64,000 bases of DNA from Cribrihabitans marinus (GTDB lineage: Bacteria > Pseudomonadota > Alphaproteobacteria > Rhodobacterales > Rhodobacteraceae): contig NZ_FNYD01000010.1 of NCBI RefSeq assembly GCF_900109035.1, forward strand, positions 62,001 through 126,000, given 5' to 3'. Positions within the stretch are counted from its first letter, which is position 1. Every line of letters begins with the position of its first letter. A program made the translations under genes and the position numbers. Positions 36,943 to 45,294 of the stretch are shown piece by piece. The notes beneath the pieces were generated by a model that worked only from the letters and a program-made list of their open reading frames with translations, made no database searches and had not been told where the DNA came from.

Positions 36943-37691
36943 CACGCCGCCAGATGTTCGCCGGTGATGATGTTCTCGACATCCTGGATGCTCGAGGTCT
37001 TGGGGCTCAGATCATCGGCGGCCACCTCACCCCGGCGCATGACCACCATCCGGTCCACCACCTGGAAGACGTGGTGGATATTGTGGGCGATGAAAATGCA
37101 GGCATGGCCCTTGTCGCGGGCGTCACGCACAAAATTCAGAACACCCTGGGTTTCGGCCACGCCGAGATTGTTTGTGGGCTCGTCCAGAATGATGATCTCG
37201 CTGTCGAAATACATCGCCCGCGCGATGGCCACGGCCTGTCTCTCGCCACCCGAGAGCGAGCTGATCGGCGTGGTCGGCGGGATGTTCTTGGTGATGCCGA
37301 CCCGGCGCAGCAGGTCGGTCGCCACCCGGTTCATCTCGCCCTGGTCCAGGCGGCCCAGCGGCCCCCGGGTCAGTTCGCGGCCCAGAAAGAGGTTCCTGGC
37401 GATCGAAAGCTGCGGCACCAGGGCGCTGTCCTGGTAGATCGTCTCGACACCCGCATCGATGGCGTCGTTGGTGGAGGTCAGCGCAACCTCCTTGCCGTTG
37501 ATCAGGATCTGGCCCGAGGTATAGGGCACCGCGCCCGACAGGACCTTGATCAAGGTGGACTTGCCGGCGCCGTTATCCCCCAAAAGGCCCACGATTTCCC
37601 CCCTGTTCACCTGCAGGTTGACCCCGCGCAGGGCATGGATGCGGCCATAGAACTTCTCGATACCGCGCATTTCAACGATGGGCGTGGTCAT
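36942..37691 (-). CDS. Single-domain sugar ABC transporter ATPase (FrcA type)
   Basis: The 249-residue ATPase has one nucleotide-binding domain only: Walker A GDNGAGKS, signature SLSGGERQAVAIARA, Walker B IIILDEPTNNLG and the H-loop AHNIHHV. This is half the length of RbsA-type ATPases, as in the FrcA fructose transporter, so it should act as a homodimer with the permease at 37695. Confidence 0.9.
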   Translation of the reverse strand: MTTPIVEMRGIEKFYGRIHALRGVNLQVNRGEIVGLLGDNGAGKSTLIKVLSGAVPYTSGQILINGKEVALTSTNDAIDAGVETIYQDSALVPQLSIARNLFLGRELTRGPLGRLDQGEMNRVATDLLRRVGITKNIPPTTPISSLSGGERQAVAIARAMYFDSEIIILDEPTNNLGVAETQGVLNFVRDARDKGHACIFIAHNIHHVFQVVDRMVVMRRGEVAADDLSPKTSSIQDVENIITGEHLAA

Positions 37692-37694
37692 GGT

Positions 37695-38747
37695 TCAGGT
37701 CCCCTCGTTGTGACGGCGTTCCAGCGCCGAATGCAGGGCCATCATCCCGAGAATGATCGCGCCGATGAAGATGTTGTAGGCCAGTCCCGGCACCCCGATC
37801 AGGACGATGCCGTTGCGCATCAGGCGCAGGATCAGCACGCCAAGGACCGTGCCCAGGATGGTGCCGCGCCCGCCCATCAGGGCGGTGCCGCCGATCACCA
37901 CCATGGCGATCACCTCCAGCTCATAGGTGGTTCCCGAGTTGGGGTTGGCCGCCGAGACGCGGATCGACGAGATGATTCCGGCCAAACCGGCCAGGGCGGA
38001 TGTGAGCATGAACAGAAGCATCTTGACGCGCCGGATCGGCACGCCGCGGTTGCGGGCGGCGGCGGGGTTGCCGCCCGTCGCCTGGATCCAGTTGCCGAAG
38101 CGCGTACGGGTCAGGACATAATGCAGCATCGCGGCGATGACGATGAACCAGATCAGGCTCATGTAGACCCGCAGGCCGCCCGAGCAGAAATCGCCCGTGC
38201 CGCCGATGCAGAAATCGCCCACCAGCACCTCGGCCAGCCATTGTTGGCCGGTCTCCCAGGTCCGCTGCGGAAAGCCGCTGGTCAGCCACAGCGCGCTGCC
38301 CCGGACCACCAGCAGCATGCCCAGCGTGACAAGGAAGGACGGGATCTTCAGCCGTGTGACGAAAAAGCCGTTCACGGCCCCGATCAGGATCGCCACGCCC
38401 ATGGCGATGGCGAAAGACAGCGGCATGCCAAGCTCGGTGGAGTTGATCAGCGTCCACATCACCACGGCGGTGAAGCCGAAGACCGATCCGACCGACAGGT
38501 CGAACTCGCCGCTGGTCATCAGCAGCGTCATGCCCAGGGCGATCAGCCCCAGCTCGACCGTGAAGGTCAGCGCATTCGAGATGTTGTTGAGGGACAGGAA
38601 CGCCGGGTTGATCGACGTGAACACGATCAGCATCACGATCAGCAGGATCAGCGGACCCAGCTCGGGCGTGGCCGAGAGGCGGCGCAGAAGATCGAAGTCT
38701 CGCGAGGGCGCGGCACCGGCAGGTGCGGCGGTCTTTTCGTCGGTCAT
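37695..38747 (-). CDS. Sugar ABC transporter permease (RbsC/FrcC type)
   Basis: The 350-residue permease has about ten helices, the block MTSGEFDLSVGSVFGFTAVV in place of the usual GIDLSVG, and GGTALMGGRGTILGTVLGVLIL near the end. The start at 38747 (MTDEKTAAPAG) is preceded by GGGAGACCCC; an in-frame Met six residues earlier is possible. It is the only permease in the operon, implying a homodimeric channel. Confidence 0.9.
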   Translation of the reverse strand: MTDEKTAAPAGAAPSRDFDLLRRLSATPELGPLILLIVMLIVFTSINPAFLSLNNISNALTFTVELGLIALGMTLLMTSGEFDLSVGSVFGFTAVVMWTLINSTELGMPLSFAIAMGVAILIGAVNGFFVTRLKIPSFLVTLGMLLVVRGSALWLTSGFPQRTWETGQQWLAEVLVGDFCIGGTGDFCSGGLRVYMSLIWFIVIAAMLHYVLTRTRFGNWIQATGGNPAAARNRGVPIRRVKMLLFMLTSALAGLAGIISSIRVSAANPNSGTTYELEVIAMVVIGGTALMGGRGTILGTVLGVLILRLMRNGIVLIGVPGLAYNIFIGAIILGMMALHSALERRHNEGT

Positions 38748-38780
38748 GGGGTCTCCCGAAGGCAACGGTGAACGTCAGGT

Positions 38781-38815
38781 CCGCCCGCGACACGCATGAG
38801 GCGCGCCGCGGGCGG
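38781..38815 (-). terminator. GC-rich intercistronic hairpin after the third binding-protein gene
   Basis: CCGCCCGCG (38781-38789) pairs perfectly with CGCGGGCGG (38807-38815) over a 17-nt loop. It lies 16 nt beyond the stop of the minus-strand binding-protein gene (38832) and upstream of the permease gene. There is no T-run. Confidence 0.58.
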
Positions 38816-38831
38816 GTTGGCAAGGGTCCGG

Positions 38832-39767
38832 TCAGTTGCCGCCCATGATCCCGTGGTAGAGCGGTGCATGTTCGGCCTCATAGAGAGCGCCGGTGATGAT
38901 GTTGAAGCCCACCGGAATGCTCGAGGTCTCCATCAGGGCGGCCGACAGGCACATATAGCTGGTGGCCTGCGGGTCCTGCCACATCGCGGCGTTGACATAG
39001 CCGTCCATCACGCCTTGCGTCGTGTCCAGGCTGTTGCCCCAGCCCACGACTGGGATCTCGCCCGGCGCGACCCCGGCCTGGTTCCAGACCCGGACAACCG
39101 AGCCCGTCACCAGATCGCCCAGACCGATCATGGCGTCGATCCGGTCGCGGTTGGCCGTCATGTAGTCGGTCATCCGCGTGATGATCTCGGCCTGATCGAG
39201 GGTTGCGTCGGTGACTTCCCAGGTGATGCCCATGGGTTCGAACACGCTGGCGATGCCTTCTTCCTCCTGCACGCCGTATGTGGCGCCCGGCACCTCGACC
39301 GGCATCCAGACGAAATCACCGGATTCCACATGGCCGTTGTCCACGAGATATTGCGCCCAGGACCGTCCCACGGACACCAGATCGCCGCCGACATAGGCGT
39401 TCCAGTCGGCGCTGGGATCGGGCGTGTTGAAGTTCAGCGTCGGGATGCCCGCGCTGCGGGCCTCGGCCACGACCCCGACCAGCGACCCGGGATCGGGGTT
39501 GCTGGAACAGATCCCGTCCGCGCCGGCGGCGATGGCCGCGCGCATGGCCTCCTGGTGGCTGGGCACGTCGCCCGAGTGGAACGAGGTGTTCACCGTGTGG
39601 CCGGTATCCGCCGCCCACTGCTCGGCGCCCTCCAGGAAATAGGTCCAGACCGGGTCCGCGGGCGAGCCGTGGCTGATCCAGTAGAATGTCTTGCTGTCCT
39701 GCGCAAAGGCCGCGCCGGCCGACAGGGCAAGCGCAGCGCCGGCCCCCAGGAATATCCGTCTGTCCAT
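38832..39767 (-). CDS. Sugar ABC transporter substrate-binding protein (RbsB/MocB type)
   Basis: The 311-residue periplasmic binding protein starts MDRRIFLGAGAALALSAGAAFAQ, a signal peptide with a twin-arginine pair. Ligand-domain features include FYWISHGSPADPVW and NFNTPDPSADW. The ATG at 39767 is chosen because AGGAGG lies 8 nt upstream; an in-frame ATG two codons earlier sits too close to it. Location after mocD and panB-like genes suggests the ligand is the substrate of that pathway, possibly a methylated cyclitol or sugar. Confidence 0.88.
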   Translation of the reverse strand: MDRRIFLGAGAALALSAGAAFAQDSKTFYWISHGSPADPVWTYFLEGAEQWAADTGHTVNTSFHSGDVPSHQEAMRAAIAAGADGICSSNPDPGSLVGVVAEARSAGIPTLNFNTPDPSADWNAYVGGDLVSVGRSWAQYLVDNGHVESGDFVWMPVEVPGATYGVQEEEGIASVFEPMGITWEVTDATLDQAEIITRMTDYMTANRDRIDAMIGLGDLVTGSVVRVWNQAGVAPGEIPVVGWGNSLDTTQGVMDGYVNAAMWQDPQATSYMCLSAALMETSSIPVGFNIITGALYEAEHAPLYHGIMGGN

Positions 39768-39836
39768 AGTCATCTCCTCCTTGTTGGTCGTCAAAAGCCG
39801 CCGGGGTCTTGCCGCCCCGCCGGTCGGTTCGTCGTC

Positions 39837-40640
39837 TCAGGTGTGCTCCAGCCACTCGCGAAAGGCATCGAGTTCCGCAGGGTTCATCCGCACGAGGTGC
39901 TTTTCTCCGGGATAGGCCCCGCTGGCGACATCGGCCGCGAAGGTCGCAAAGGCATCGATCCGCTCCTGTTGCAGGCGCGCGAATTCCGCGGCGAAGTCCC
40001 GGTAGATCTTGGAATGGCGCGGAATATGCCCCTCGGTGTAGCCGAGAATGTCATTGGCAAACAGGTATTGCGCATCGCAGCCCGGCCCGGCGCCCATGGA
40101 CCACAGCAGGATCCCGGTGCGCCTGGTGATCTCGCTGGCCACTTCCTCGGGGACGACCTCGATTTCGACGGCAAAGGCGCCGGCGTCTTCATAGCGCTTC
40201 ACGTCATGCATCAGTTTCAGCGCGCTTTCGGCGGTCTTGCCCACGGCGCGAAAGCCCCCGGTCCAGGTGGCGCGGGCAGGGCAGAGGCCGACATGGCCTA
40301 CCACGGGGATATACTCGTTGGCGAGATATTCGACCGTGTCGAAGGACCCGGAGCAATAGATCGCATCCGCCCCGCGGTTCATCGCCTCGGCGGCCCAGCG
40401 CAGGTAATCGTCGGGTGTGCCCGCCTCCAGGTGGGTGCGGCCGGTCATCGAAAACACCGTGGGCGCCGCATCGCGGTAGCGGGGGTGAAACAGAATGTCG
40501 TCTGGTACCGAGGCGATGTCGATCCCCGCCGCCTCGGCCGCCGCGGCCTCGTCGAGGCTGAAATATCGCAGCATCGTCTTCTGACCCTTGCCCTTGTCGG
40601 CCAAAAGGTCCGCGACGGTTGGAAGGCGCCGGCCGCTCAC
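39837..40640 (-). CDS. Divergent PanB-like (ketopantoate hydroxymethyltransferase family) protein
   Basis: The 267-residue protein aligns by eye over the whole PanB barrel: TVADLLADKGKGQKTMLRYFSLDEA, GHVGLCPARATWTGGFRAVG, GAGPGCDAQYLFANDILGYTEGHIPRHSKIY and YPGEKH. The first metal Asp (D47) and a Glu (E161) appear kept. The second metal Asp region and the usual K-x-E block are replaced (SMTGRT, YCSGS). It starts with GTG, overlapping the mocD-like stop as GTGA. Pantothenate synthesis is unlikely in this operon; a C1-transfer or retro-aldol role is possible. Confidence 0.75.
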   Translation of the reverse strand: MSGRRLPTVADLLADKGKGQKTMLRYFSLDEAAAAEAAGIDIASVPDDILFHPRYRDAAPTVFSMTGRTHLEAGTPDDYLRWAAEAMNRGADAIYCSGSFDTVEYLANEYIPVVGHVGLCPARATWTGGFRAVGKTAESALKLMHDVKRYEDAGAFAVEIEVVPEEVASEITRRTGILLWSMGAGPGCDAQYLFANDILGYTEGHIPRHSKIYRDFAAEFARLQQERIDAFATFAADVASGAYPGEKHLVRMNPAELDAFREWLEHT

Positions 40641-41761
40641 GCGTCGCTCCTGTCCGGCACGAACTGGTGCAACTCGTCGCGATAGGGTCGGGCGGAGGGG
40701 GGCAGCTCCTTTCTGACATAGTGGCTGGGGTCGCTCCGCTGTCGCATCACCGCGCCCCACATCTCGCGATAGGCATCCGCGATCGAGGTGTTGGGCGGCG
40801 GCAGGTCGTCCTTGATCAGCGCGTGGAGTTTCGGCAGCGCGTGATAGGGCACCATTGGAAACATGTGATGCTCGATATGGTACTGCATGTTCCAGTAGAT
40901 CCATCCCGAAACCGGGTTGATATAGACCGTGCGGCTGTTCAGCCGGTGATCCAGCACGTCTTCGGCAAGGCCGCCATGCTGCAGAAGACCCATCATGACC
41001 ATGTGCCAGCAGCCATAGATCCGGGGCAGCCCGATCAGGAGGAGCGGGATGACCGAGGCCCAGCCCATCCCGGCCAGGGCCATGCCCAGAGCGGTTGCGC
41101 CGGTGGCGATGTAGATGGCCATGTGCACGCGGGCCCAGAACACCGCCTTGGGCAGTTCGGCCTCGGGCACATAGTCCTTCTCGTCGTCCGATAATTTGCC
41201 CAGGGCTTGCCGGGCCAGGATCTTCAGCGAGGTCCAGGCCTCGACGATGCCGATATAGGCCAGCGCCTTGAGCGTCAGGTTGATCGGATGCATCCAGGCG
41301 ATTTCGGGATCGCGGCCGACGATGATCGTGTCGGTGTGGTGCCGCGCATGGGACCAGCGCCATGCGATCGGGTTCCGCATGACCTGAAAGGACGCGATGT
41401 GATAGACCACGTCGTTCATCCACGACGTCTTGAAGGCCGTCCCGTGCCCCGCCTCGTGCCATCGCGAGTCGCAGGCGGATCCGTAGATGACCCCGTAGGC
41501 AAGCCAGAACGGCACCGCCCACCAGCTGCCCCATAATGCGATGCCCCCCGCGGCGAACAGGATGTGCAGCGCCACCCAGATCGCGGTATCGCGAAGGGCG
41601 GGCTGATCGCTGCGCCGCATCAGTTCCTTCATCGTCTTCCGGGGGATGTCGCTGTGGTACCACTCGGCGGTGGCCAGCCCGGCGGCGACCGCATGATGCG
41701 CGCGTTCGCCGGTCAGGGAATAGTCGGGAGCCGCGGTGCTGGCCGCCATGTCCTTCGCCAT
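40637..41761 (-). CDS. mocD: MocD-like fatty-acid-desaturase-family oxygenase
   Basis: The 374-residue membrane protein has the three diiron His boxes of the desaturase/hydroxylase family: HEAGH (102-106), HARHH (138-142) and HIEHH (295-299), with hydrophobic helices between them. Together with the MocE-like ferredoxin at 32188-32499 it resembles MocD of rhizopine catabolism, which removes the O-methyl group of 3-O-methyl-scyllo-inosamine. The start 41761 follows GGGAGG. It heads a seven-gene minus-strand operon and is divergent from the LacI gene. Confidence 0.83.
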   Translation of the reverse strand: MAKDMAASTAAPDYSLTGERAHHAVAAGLATAEWYHSDIPRKTMKELMRRSDQPALRDTAIWVALHILFAAGGIALWGSWWAVPFWLAYGVIYGSACDSRWHEAGHGTAFKTSWMNDVVYHIASFQVMRNPIAWRWSHARHHTDTIIVGRDPEIAWMHPINLTLKALAYIGIVEAWTSLKILARQALGKLSDDEKDYVPEAELPKAVFWARVHMAIYIATGATALGMALAGMGWASVIPLLLIGLPRIYGCWHMVMMGLLQHGGLAEDVLDHRLNSRTVYINPVSGWIYWNMQYHIEHHMFPMVPYHALPKLHALIKDDLPPPNTSIADAYREMWGAVMRQRSDPSHYVRKELPPSARPYRDELHQFVPDRSDA

Positions 41762-41882
41762 CTGATCCTCCCAAACATCGGCCGCCCCGGGCTTCCGGTT
41801 CGGTGCGCCGCCCTGCGCGCTTTCGTCGCAACCGCGTGAGGGTCGAGCATCGTCAAAGCAAGGCCGCCGCTCAACCACCGAA

Positions 41883-41900
41883 CACATCAGATCACATCAG
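41883..41900. repeat. Tandem CACATCAG half-sites in the mocD/lacI divergent region
   Basis: CACATCAG occurs at 41883-41890 and again at 41893-41900, a 10-bp period (one helical turn). The core ACATCA also forms one arm of the palindrome at 41975-41991, so these may be auxiliary binding sites of the LacI protein. Confidence 0.4.
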
Positions 41901-41974
41901 TTGTGGCGCTGGCCTGGGGCGCGTGGACAATGCTGAGCATCAGAATTTCAGAACAGAATCGCAAATTTACCGGC

Positions 41975-41991
41975 GTGATGTGATACATCAC
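41975..41991. promoter_or_regulatory. Perfect palindromic operator for the mocD/lacI region
   Basis: GTGATGT and ACATCAC form perfect 7-bp arms around GAT, 28 bp upstream of the LacI start (42020). The 258-bp divergent region also carries two ACATCA half-sites at 41883-41900. The position suits autoregulation of lacI and repression of the moc-like operon. Confidence 0.6.
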
Positions 41992-42019
41992 TTCCAATCC
42001 AGTCCGCGGGTCCGCCGAT

Positions 42020-43048
42020 ATGAGAAAAGCCACAATCCCCGATATTGCCCGTCACGCCGGCCTGTCGACGGCGACGGTCGACAGGGCCCTCAACGGGCGG
42101 AAGGGCGTCAGTGCCGCCAACCGCCACCGGGTCCTGAAGGCGGCCGAGGAACTGGGCGTTCTGCCATCCGAAGGCATGGTGAGACTGCCCTCGCGACCGG
42201 CGCACCTGGTGTTCCTGATTCCCTTCGGCCAGAACAAGTTCATGCGCGACCTGGCGCGCAGCATCACCAACCTTTCCACGGCATTGCCGCTGGTGGCATC
42301 GTGCAACATCGTCACCATGGACGGGATCGGACCCGACGCGCTGGACCGGGCGCTCGACGCGGTGTCTCCGAACACTCATGGCGTCGGGATCATCACCACT
42401 GACCAGCCGCGCAGCCGGGCGACGATCAACCGGCTGTGCGAAAGCGGTGTGCGGGTAGTCACCATCGCGTCCGACCTGCCCGATACGGCGCGGTCGTCCT
42501 ATGTCGGTGTCGACAACCGGATCGCCGGGCGGACGGCGGGTCAGATCATGGGGATGCTCGCGCAGGGCCGGACCGGCAACGTGGCGGTGATCCTCGGCTC
42601 GCGGAGGTTTCACGGGCATTCCGAACGCGAGCGGGGCTTTCGCGAATTCCTGCGCGAGCAACTGCCGACCCTGACCGTCGCATCGGCCATCGAGACCGGC
42701 GAGGACAACCGCCGCTCGAATGCGGCAACGCTCGACCTGCTGCGCCGGATGCCGGATATCGCTGGGATCTACTGCGTGGGCGCAAGCCGGACGGGCATCG
42801 TCGAGGCCATCGAACCCCTCGGCCCGCGGCGGCCCAGCCTGATCATGCACGACCTGACCGACAGTTCGCGCGAGTGGCTGAGAAGGCAATTGGTCGATGT
42901 CGTCATCGACCAGAACCCGAGGCTTGTCGGCGAACAGGCGGTGATCCGCCTTTTGGGCTCGATCGCGGCGACGACGCCTCTCCTGTCGCTCAAACCCATC
43001 GAACCACGGATCATCCTGCGCGAGAACATACCCGCCGCGGCGCCCTGA
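42020..43048 (+). CDS. LacI-family transcriptional regulator of the moc-like operon
   Basis: The 342-residue regulator has the LacI headpiece IPDIARHAGLSTATVDRALNGRKGVSAANRHRVLKAA and a Peripla-BP-like effector domain. It is divergent from mocD, with a perfect 17-bp palindrome directly upstream. TVDRAL in place of TVSRVL is a substitution found in some regulators of inositol-like compounds. The effector is inferred to be the ligand of the adjacent transporter. Confidence 0.89.
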   Translation: MRKATIPDIARHAGLSTATVDRALNGRKGVSAANRHRVLKAAEELGVLPSEGMVRLPSRPAHLVFLIPFGQNKFMRDLARSITNLSTALPLVASCNIVTMDGIGPDALDRALDAVSPNTHGVGIITTDQPRSRATINRLCESGVRVVTIASDLPDTARSSYVGVDNRIAGRTAGQIMGMLAQGRTGNVAVILGSRRFHGHSERERGFREFLREQLPTLTVASAIETGEDNRRSNAATLDLLRRMPDIAGIYCVGASRTGIVEAIEPLGPRRPSLIMHDLTDSSREWLRRQLVDVVIDQNPRLVGEQAVIRLLGSIAATTPLLSLKPIEPRIILRENIPAAAP

Positions 43049-43218
43049 CACGCGCGGTGTACAAAGGGACAGGTGCCACGCGCGTGGTTCGCGTGTCAGC
43101 AGGCAAAGCGCGTGGCGACCCAAGGGCGCTCAGTCAAAAGTGTTGCTTCAAACCGATACATGCCCAGTTCGGCGCCAGGCGCAATTCGGCCGAGATACTC
43201 TGTCTGTAATCCGCACAA
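43049..43218. other. Convergent gap between lacI and znuB
   Basis: No gene was recognised in these 170 bp between the lacI stop and the znuB stop. A 12-bp perfect palindrome CCACGCGCGTGG near 43077-43088 is the only structured element and could contribute to termination. Confidence 0.35.
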
Positions 43219-44016
43219 TCAGGTCCCGGCGCGGTTTCGCCAATTGACAGCACTGAGTGCCGCGAACAGGACGGCCGCGACGCAGACGATGGAGGGGCCG
43301 GCGGGCGTGTCCAGGAAATACGCGGCGCGCAGGCCCGCGACCGCCGATATCGTGCCGATGACGGCCGCGATCAGGGCCATCGCCTCCGGGGTTCGGGCAA
43401 GGCTGCGGGCGGCTGCGGCGGGGATGATCAGCATCGCCGCGATCAACAGCACACCCACGACCTTGATGGCGACCGCCACTGTGATCGCAAGGGCGACCGT
43501 CAGGATCAGTTGCTCGCGCCTGGGATCGATGCCGCTGGCATAGGCCAGCTCTTCGTTCAGTGTCGCCGTCAGCAAAGGGGACCAGCGCCAGGCGATGAGG
43601 GCGACAACCAATGTCGCACCGCCCCAGATGACAAGCAGGTCGCTACGCGAGACGGCAAGGATGTCGCCGAAGAGATAGGCCATCAGATCGATCCGGATGC
43701 CGGACAGGAACGAGACCGCGACCAGCCCGAAGGCGAGGGCGGAATGGGCCAGGACTCCCAGCAATGTGTCCATCGCATAGCCGCGCCCGGCCAGGGCCGT
43801 GACGGTAAGGGCCATGATCAACGCGACAACGATGGCGCCGACAAAGATGGACAACTGAAGGGCCAGGGACAGGGCCACCCCGAGGATTGCCGCATGCGCC
43901 GTGGCATCGCCGAAATAGGCCATGCGGCGCCAGACGACGAAACAGCCCAAGGGGGCCGCGGCCAGGGCCACGCCTATCCCGGCCAGGCTTGCGCGGGTCA
44001 TGAAATCGTCGAGCAT
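43219..44016 (-). CDS. znuB: Zinc ABC transporter permease ZnuB
   Basis: The 265-residue ABC-3 family permease has about eight helices. It carries the block APLGCFVVWRRMAYFGDATAHAAILGVAL near the N-terminus and AIKVVGVLLIAAMLIIPAAAAR later. It forms the inner-membrane channel for Zn(II). Its ATG overlaps the znuC stop (TGATG at 44014-44018); a GTG three bases earlier is possible. Confidence 0.92.
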   Translation of the reverse strand: MLDDFMTRASLAGIGVALAAAPLGCFVVWRRMAYFGDATAHAAILGVALSLALQLSIFVGAIVVALIMALTVTALAGRGYAMDTLLGVLAHSALAFGLVAVSFLSGIRIDLMAYLFGDILAVSRSDLLVIWGGATLVVALIAWRWSPLLTATLNEELAYASGIDPRREQLILTVALAITVAVAIKVVGVLLIAAMLIIPAAAARSLARTPEAMALIAAVIGTISAVAGLRAAYFLDTPAGPSIVCVAAVLFAALSAVNWRNRAGT

Positions 44017-44753
44017 CACTCTGCTGCCTCGTGGCCATGGGAATGGTCATGGTCGTGGTCATGATCGTGGCGGTAGAGCGCCAGCGCGCCGCCCGTTCCC
44101 GTGCCGAAAAGCGCACGGTATTCCGGGGCGGACGCCACGACGTCCGGCGTTCCCTCACAGCATACATGGCCGTTCAGGCAGATCACCCTGTCCGACGCGC
44201 TCATCACCACGTGAAGCTCGTGGCTGATCATGAGCACGGCGCAACCCGTGTCCCGCCGAACCGCTTCGATCTGCCGGTAGAACCCGGCCGAGCCGGGCTG
44301 GTCCAGGCCTTGCGTCGCCTCGTCCAGCAAAAGGACCTCGGGCCGATTGATCAGGGCGCGGGCCAGCAGGACGCGCTGGAACTGCCCGCCGGATAGCTGC
44401 GACATCTGCCGTTTCAGCAGGTCCGGCACTCCGGCGGCCTCAAGTGCCGCCGCGCAGTCCGAGCGGGACACCCGGCCCGTCAGGCTCATGAACCGTTCCA
44501 CGGTGATCGGAAAGGTCGCGTCGATATGCAGCCGCTGCGGCACGTAGCCGATCCGCAGACCGGGCCGCAGCCTGACCTGTCCGGTTGCCGGCGCCGTCGC
44601 TCCGATAATGGCCTTGAGCAGACTCGTCTTGCCTGACCCGTTCGGTCCGACGATCGTGACGATCTCGCCTGGCTCCACCTTCAGGCGAACGTGGTGCAGA
44701 ACCGTGTTTGCGCCGTAACGGATACTGAGGTTGTCGATCTCGATCAGGCTCAT
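44016..44753 (-). CDS. znuC: Zinc ABC transporter ATPase ZnuC
   Basis: The 245-residue ATPase has Walker A GPNGSGKT (36-43), signature QLSGGQFQRVLLARA and Walker B VLLLDEATQGLD. The final residues are a histidine-rich tail (RHDHDHDHDHSHGHEAAE, 228-245), as in other zinc importer ATPases, probably for metal binding. It overlaps zur by ATGA upstream and znuB downstream. Confidence 0.94.
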   Translation of the reverse strand: MSLIEIDNLSIRYGANTVLHHVRLKVEPGEIVTIVGPNGSGKTSLLKAIIGATAPATGQVRLRPGLRIGYVPQRLHIDATFPITVERFMSLTGRVSRSDCAAALEAAGVPDLLKRQMSQLSGGQFQRVLLARALINRPEVLLLDEATQGLDQPGSAGFYRQIEAVRRDTGCAVLMISHELHVVMSASDRVICLNGHVCCEGTPDVVASAPEYRALFGTGTGGALALYRHDHDHDHDHSHGHEAAE

Positions 44754-45268
44754 GCGTCGCCCTTCGCGGCACATGAAGGGCAGACCCCTTCGGCCTCGAC
44801 GACCGTACGTTCGATCTGAAACCCTGCGGCCCTTGCGGCAGCGCCAAACGCGCCTCTTGCGGGCGCGGACGGGGCCTCGGCCACGGCTTCGCACAAACGG
44901 CAGATCATGAAGGCAGGCGAGTGCATTCGGCCCGGATGGGCGCAGGCGACAAATGCGTTCAGGCGTTCGACCTTGTGAACGAACCCGTTTTCGACAAGGA
45001 ATTCGAGCGCGCGATAGGCAACCGGCGGCTGCGAGCCGAATCCGGCCTCGCGCAGCAGATCGAGGATCGCATAGGCGCCGAGGGCGCGGTGTTCCTGCAG
45101 CAACAACTCCAGCACCTTGCGCCGGACCGGGGTCAGGCGCAGCCCGTCGGCCGCACATCGCGATTCGGCCGTCGCAAGGGCCCCGGCCACGCAGGCGCGG
45201 TGATCGTGGTTCTGAAACCCCAGCGGGGCCGCGCTTGGTGCGTCCTTGGGGTTCACGCTACTTGTCAT
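44750..45268 (-). CDS. zur: Zinc uptake regulator Zur (Fur family)
   Basis: The 172-residue Fur-family repressor has the winged helix LRLTPVRRKVLELLLQEHRALGAYAILDLL and structural zinc cysteines C123, C126, C163 and C166 (CRLC and CPSC). Association with znuBCA identifies it as Zur rather than Fur or Mur. It is first in the zur-znuC-znuB operon and divergent from znuA. One Zur-box-like site overlaps its own start, pointing to autoregulation. Confidence 0.94.
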   Translation of the reverse strand: MTSSVNPKDAPSAAPLGFQNHDHRACVAGALATAESRCAADGLRLTPVRRKVLELLLQEHRALGAYAILDLLREAGFGSQPPVAYRALEFLVENGFVHKVERLNAFVACAHPGRMHSPAFMICRLCEAVAEAPSAPARGAFGAAARAAGFQIERTVVEAEGVCPSCAAKGDA

Positions 45269-45281
45269 GATATTACATTTC
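45259..45281 (-). promoter_or_regulatory. Zur-box-like site overlapping the zur start
   Basis: On the minus strand the left half GAAATGTAATA matches 10 of 11 bases of the E. coli-type Zur half-site GAAATGTTATA, with a weaker right half. It covers the zur start codon (45266-45268), suggesting autorepression when zinc is sufficient. Confidence 0.55.
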
Positions 45282-45294
45282 AGTTATGTCGCTT

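Noticed and set aside
39837-40640. Annotation as housekeeping PanB of pantothenate synthesis
   Set aside because: Key PanB active-site blocks are changed and no panC or panD is near; the gene is embedded in a sugar-type operon.
39837-41831. Possible giant fusion of a desaturase-region frame with the PanB-like protein
   Set aside because: The first part is an out-of-frame read of the mocD-like gene. A GTG at 40640 with a GTGA overlap and PanB-like opening residues gives the sensible start.
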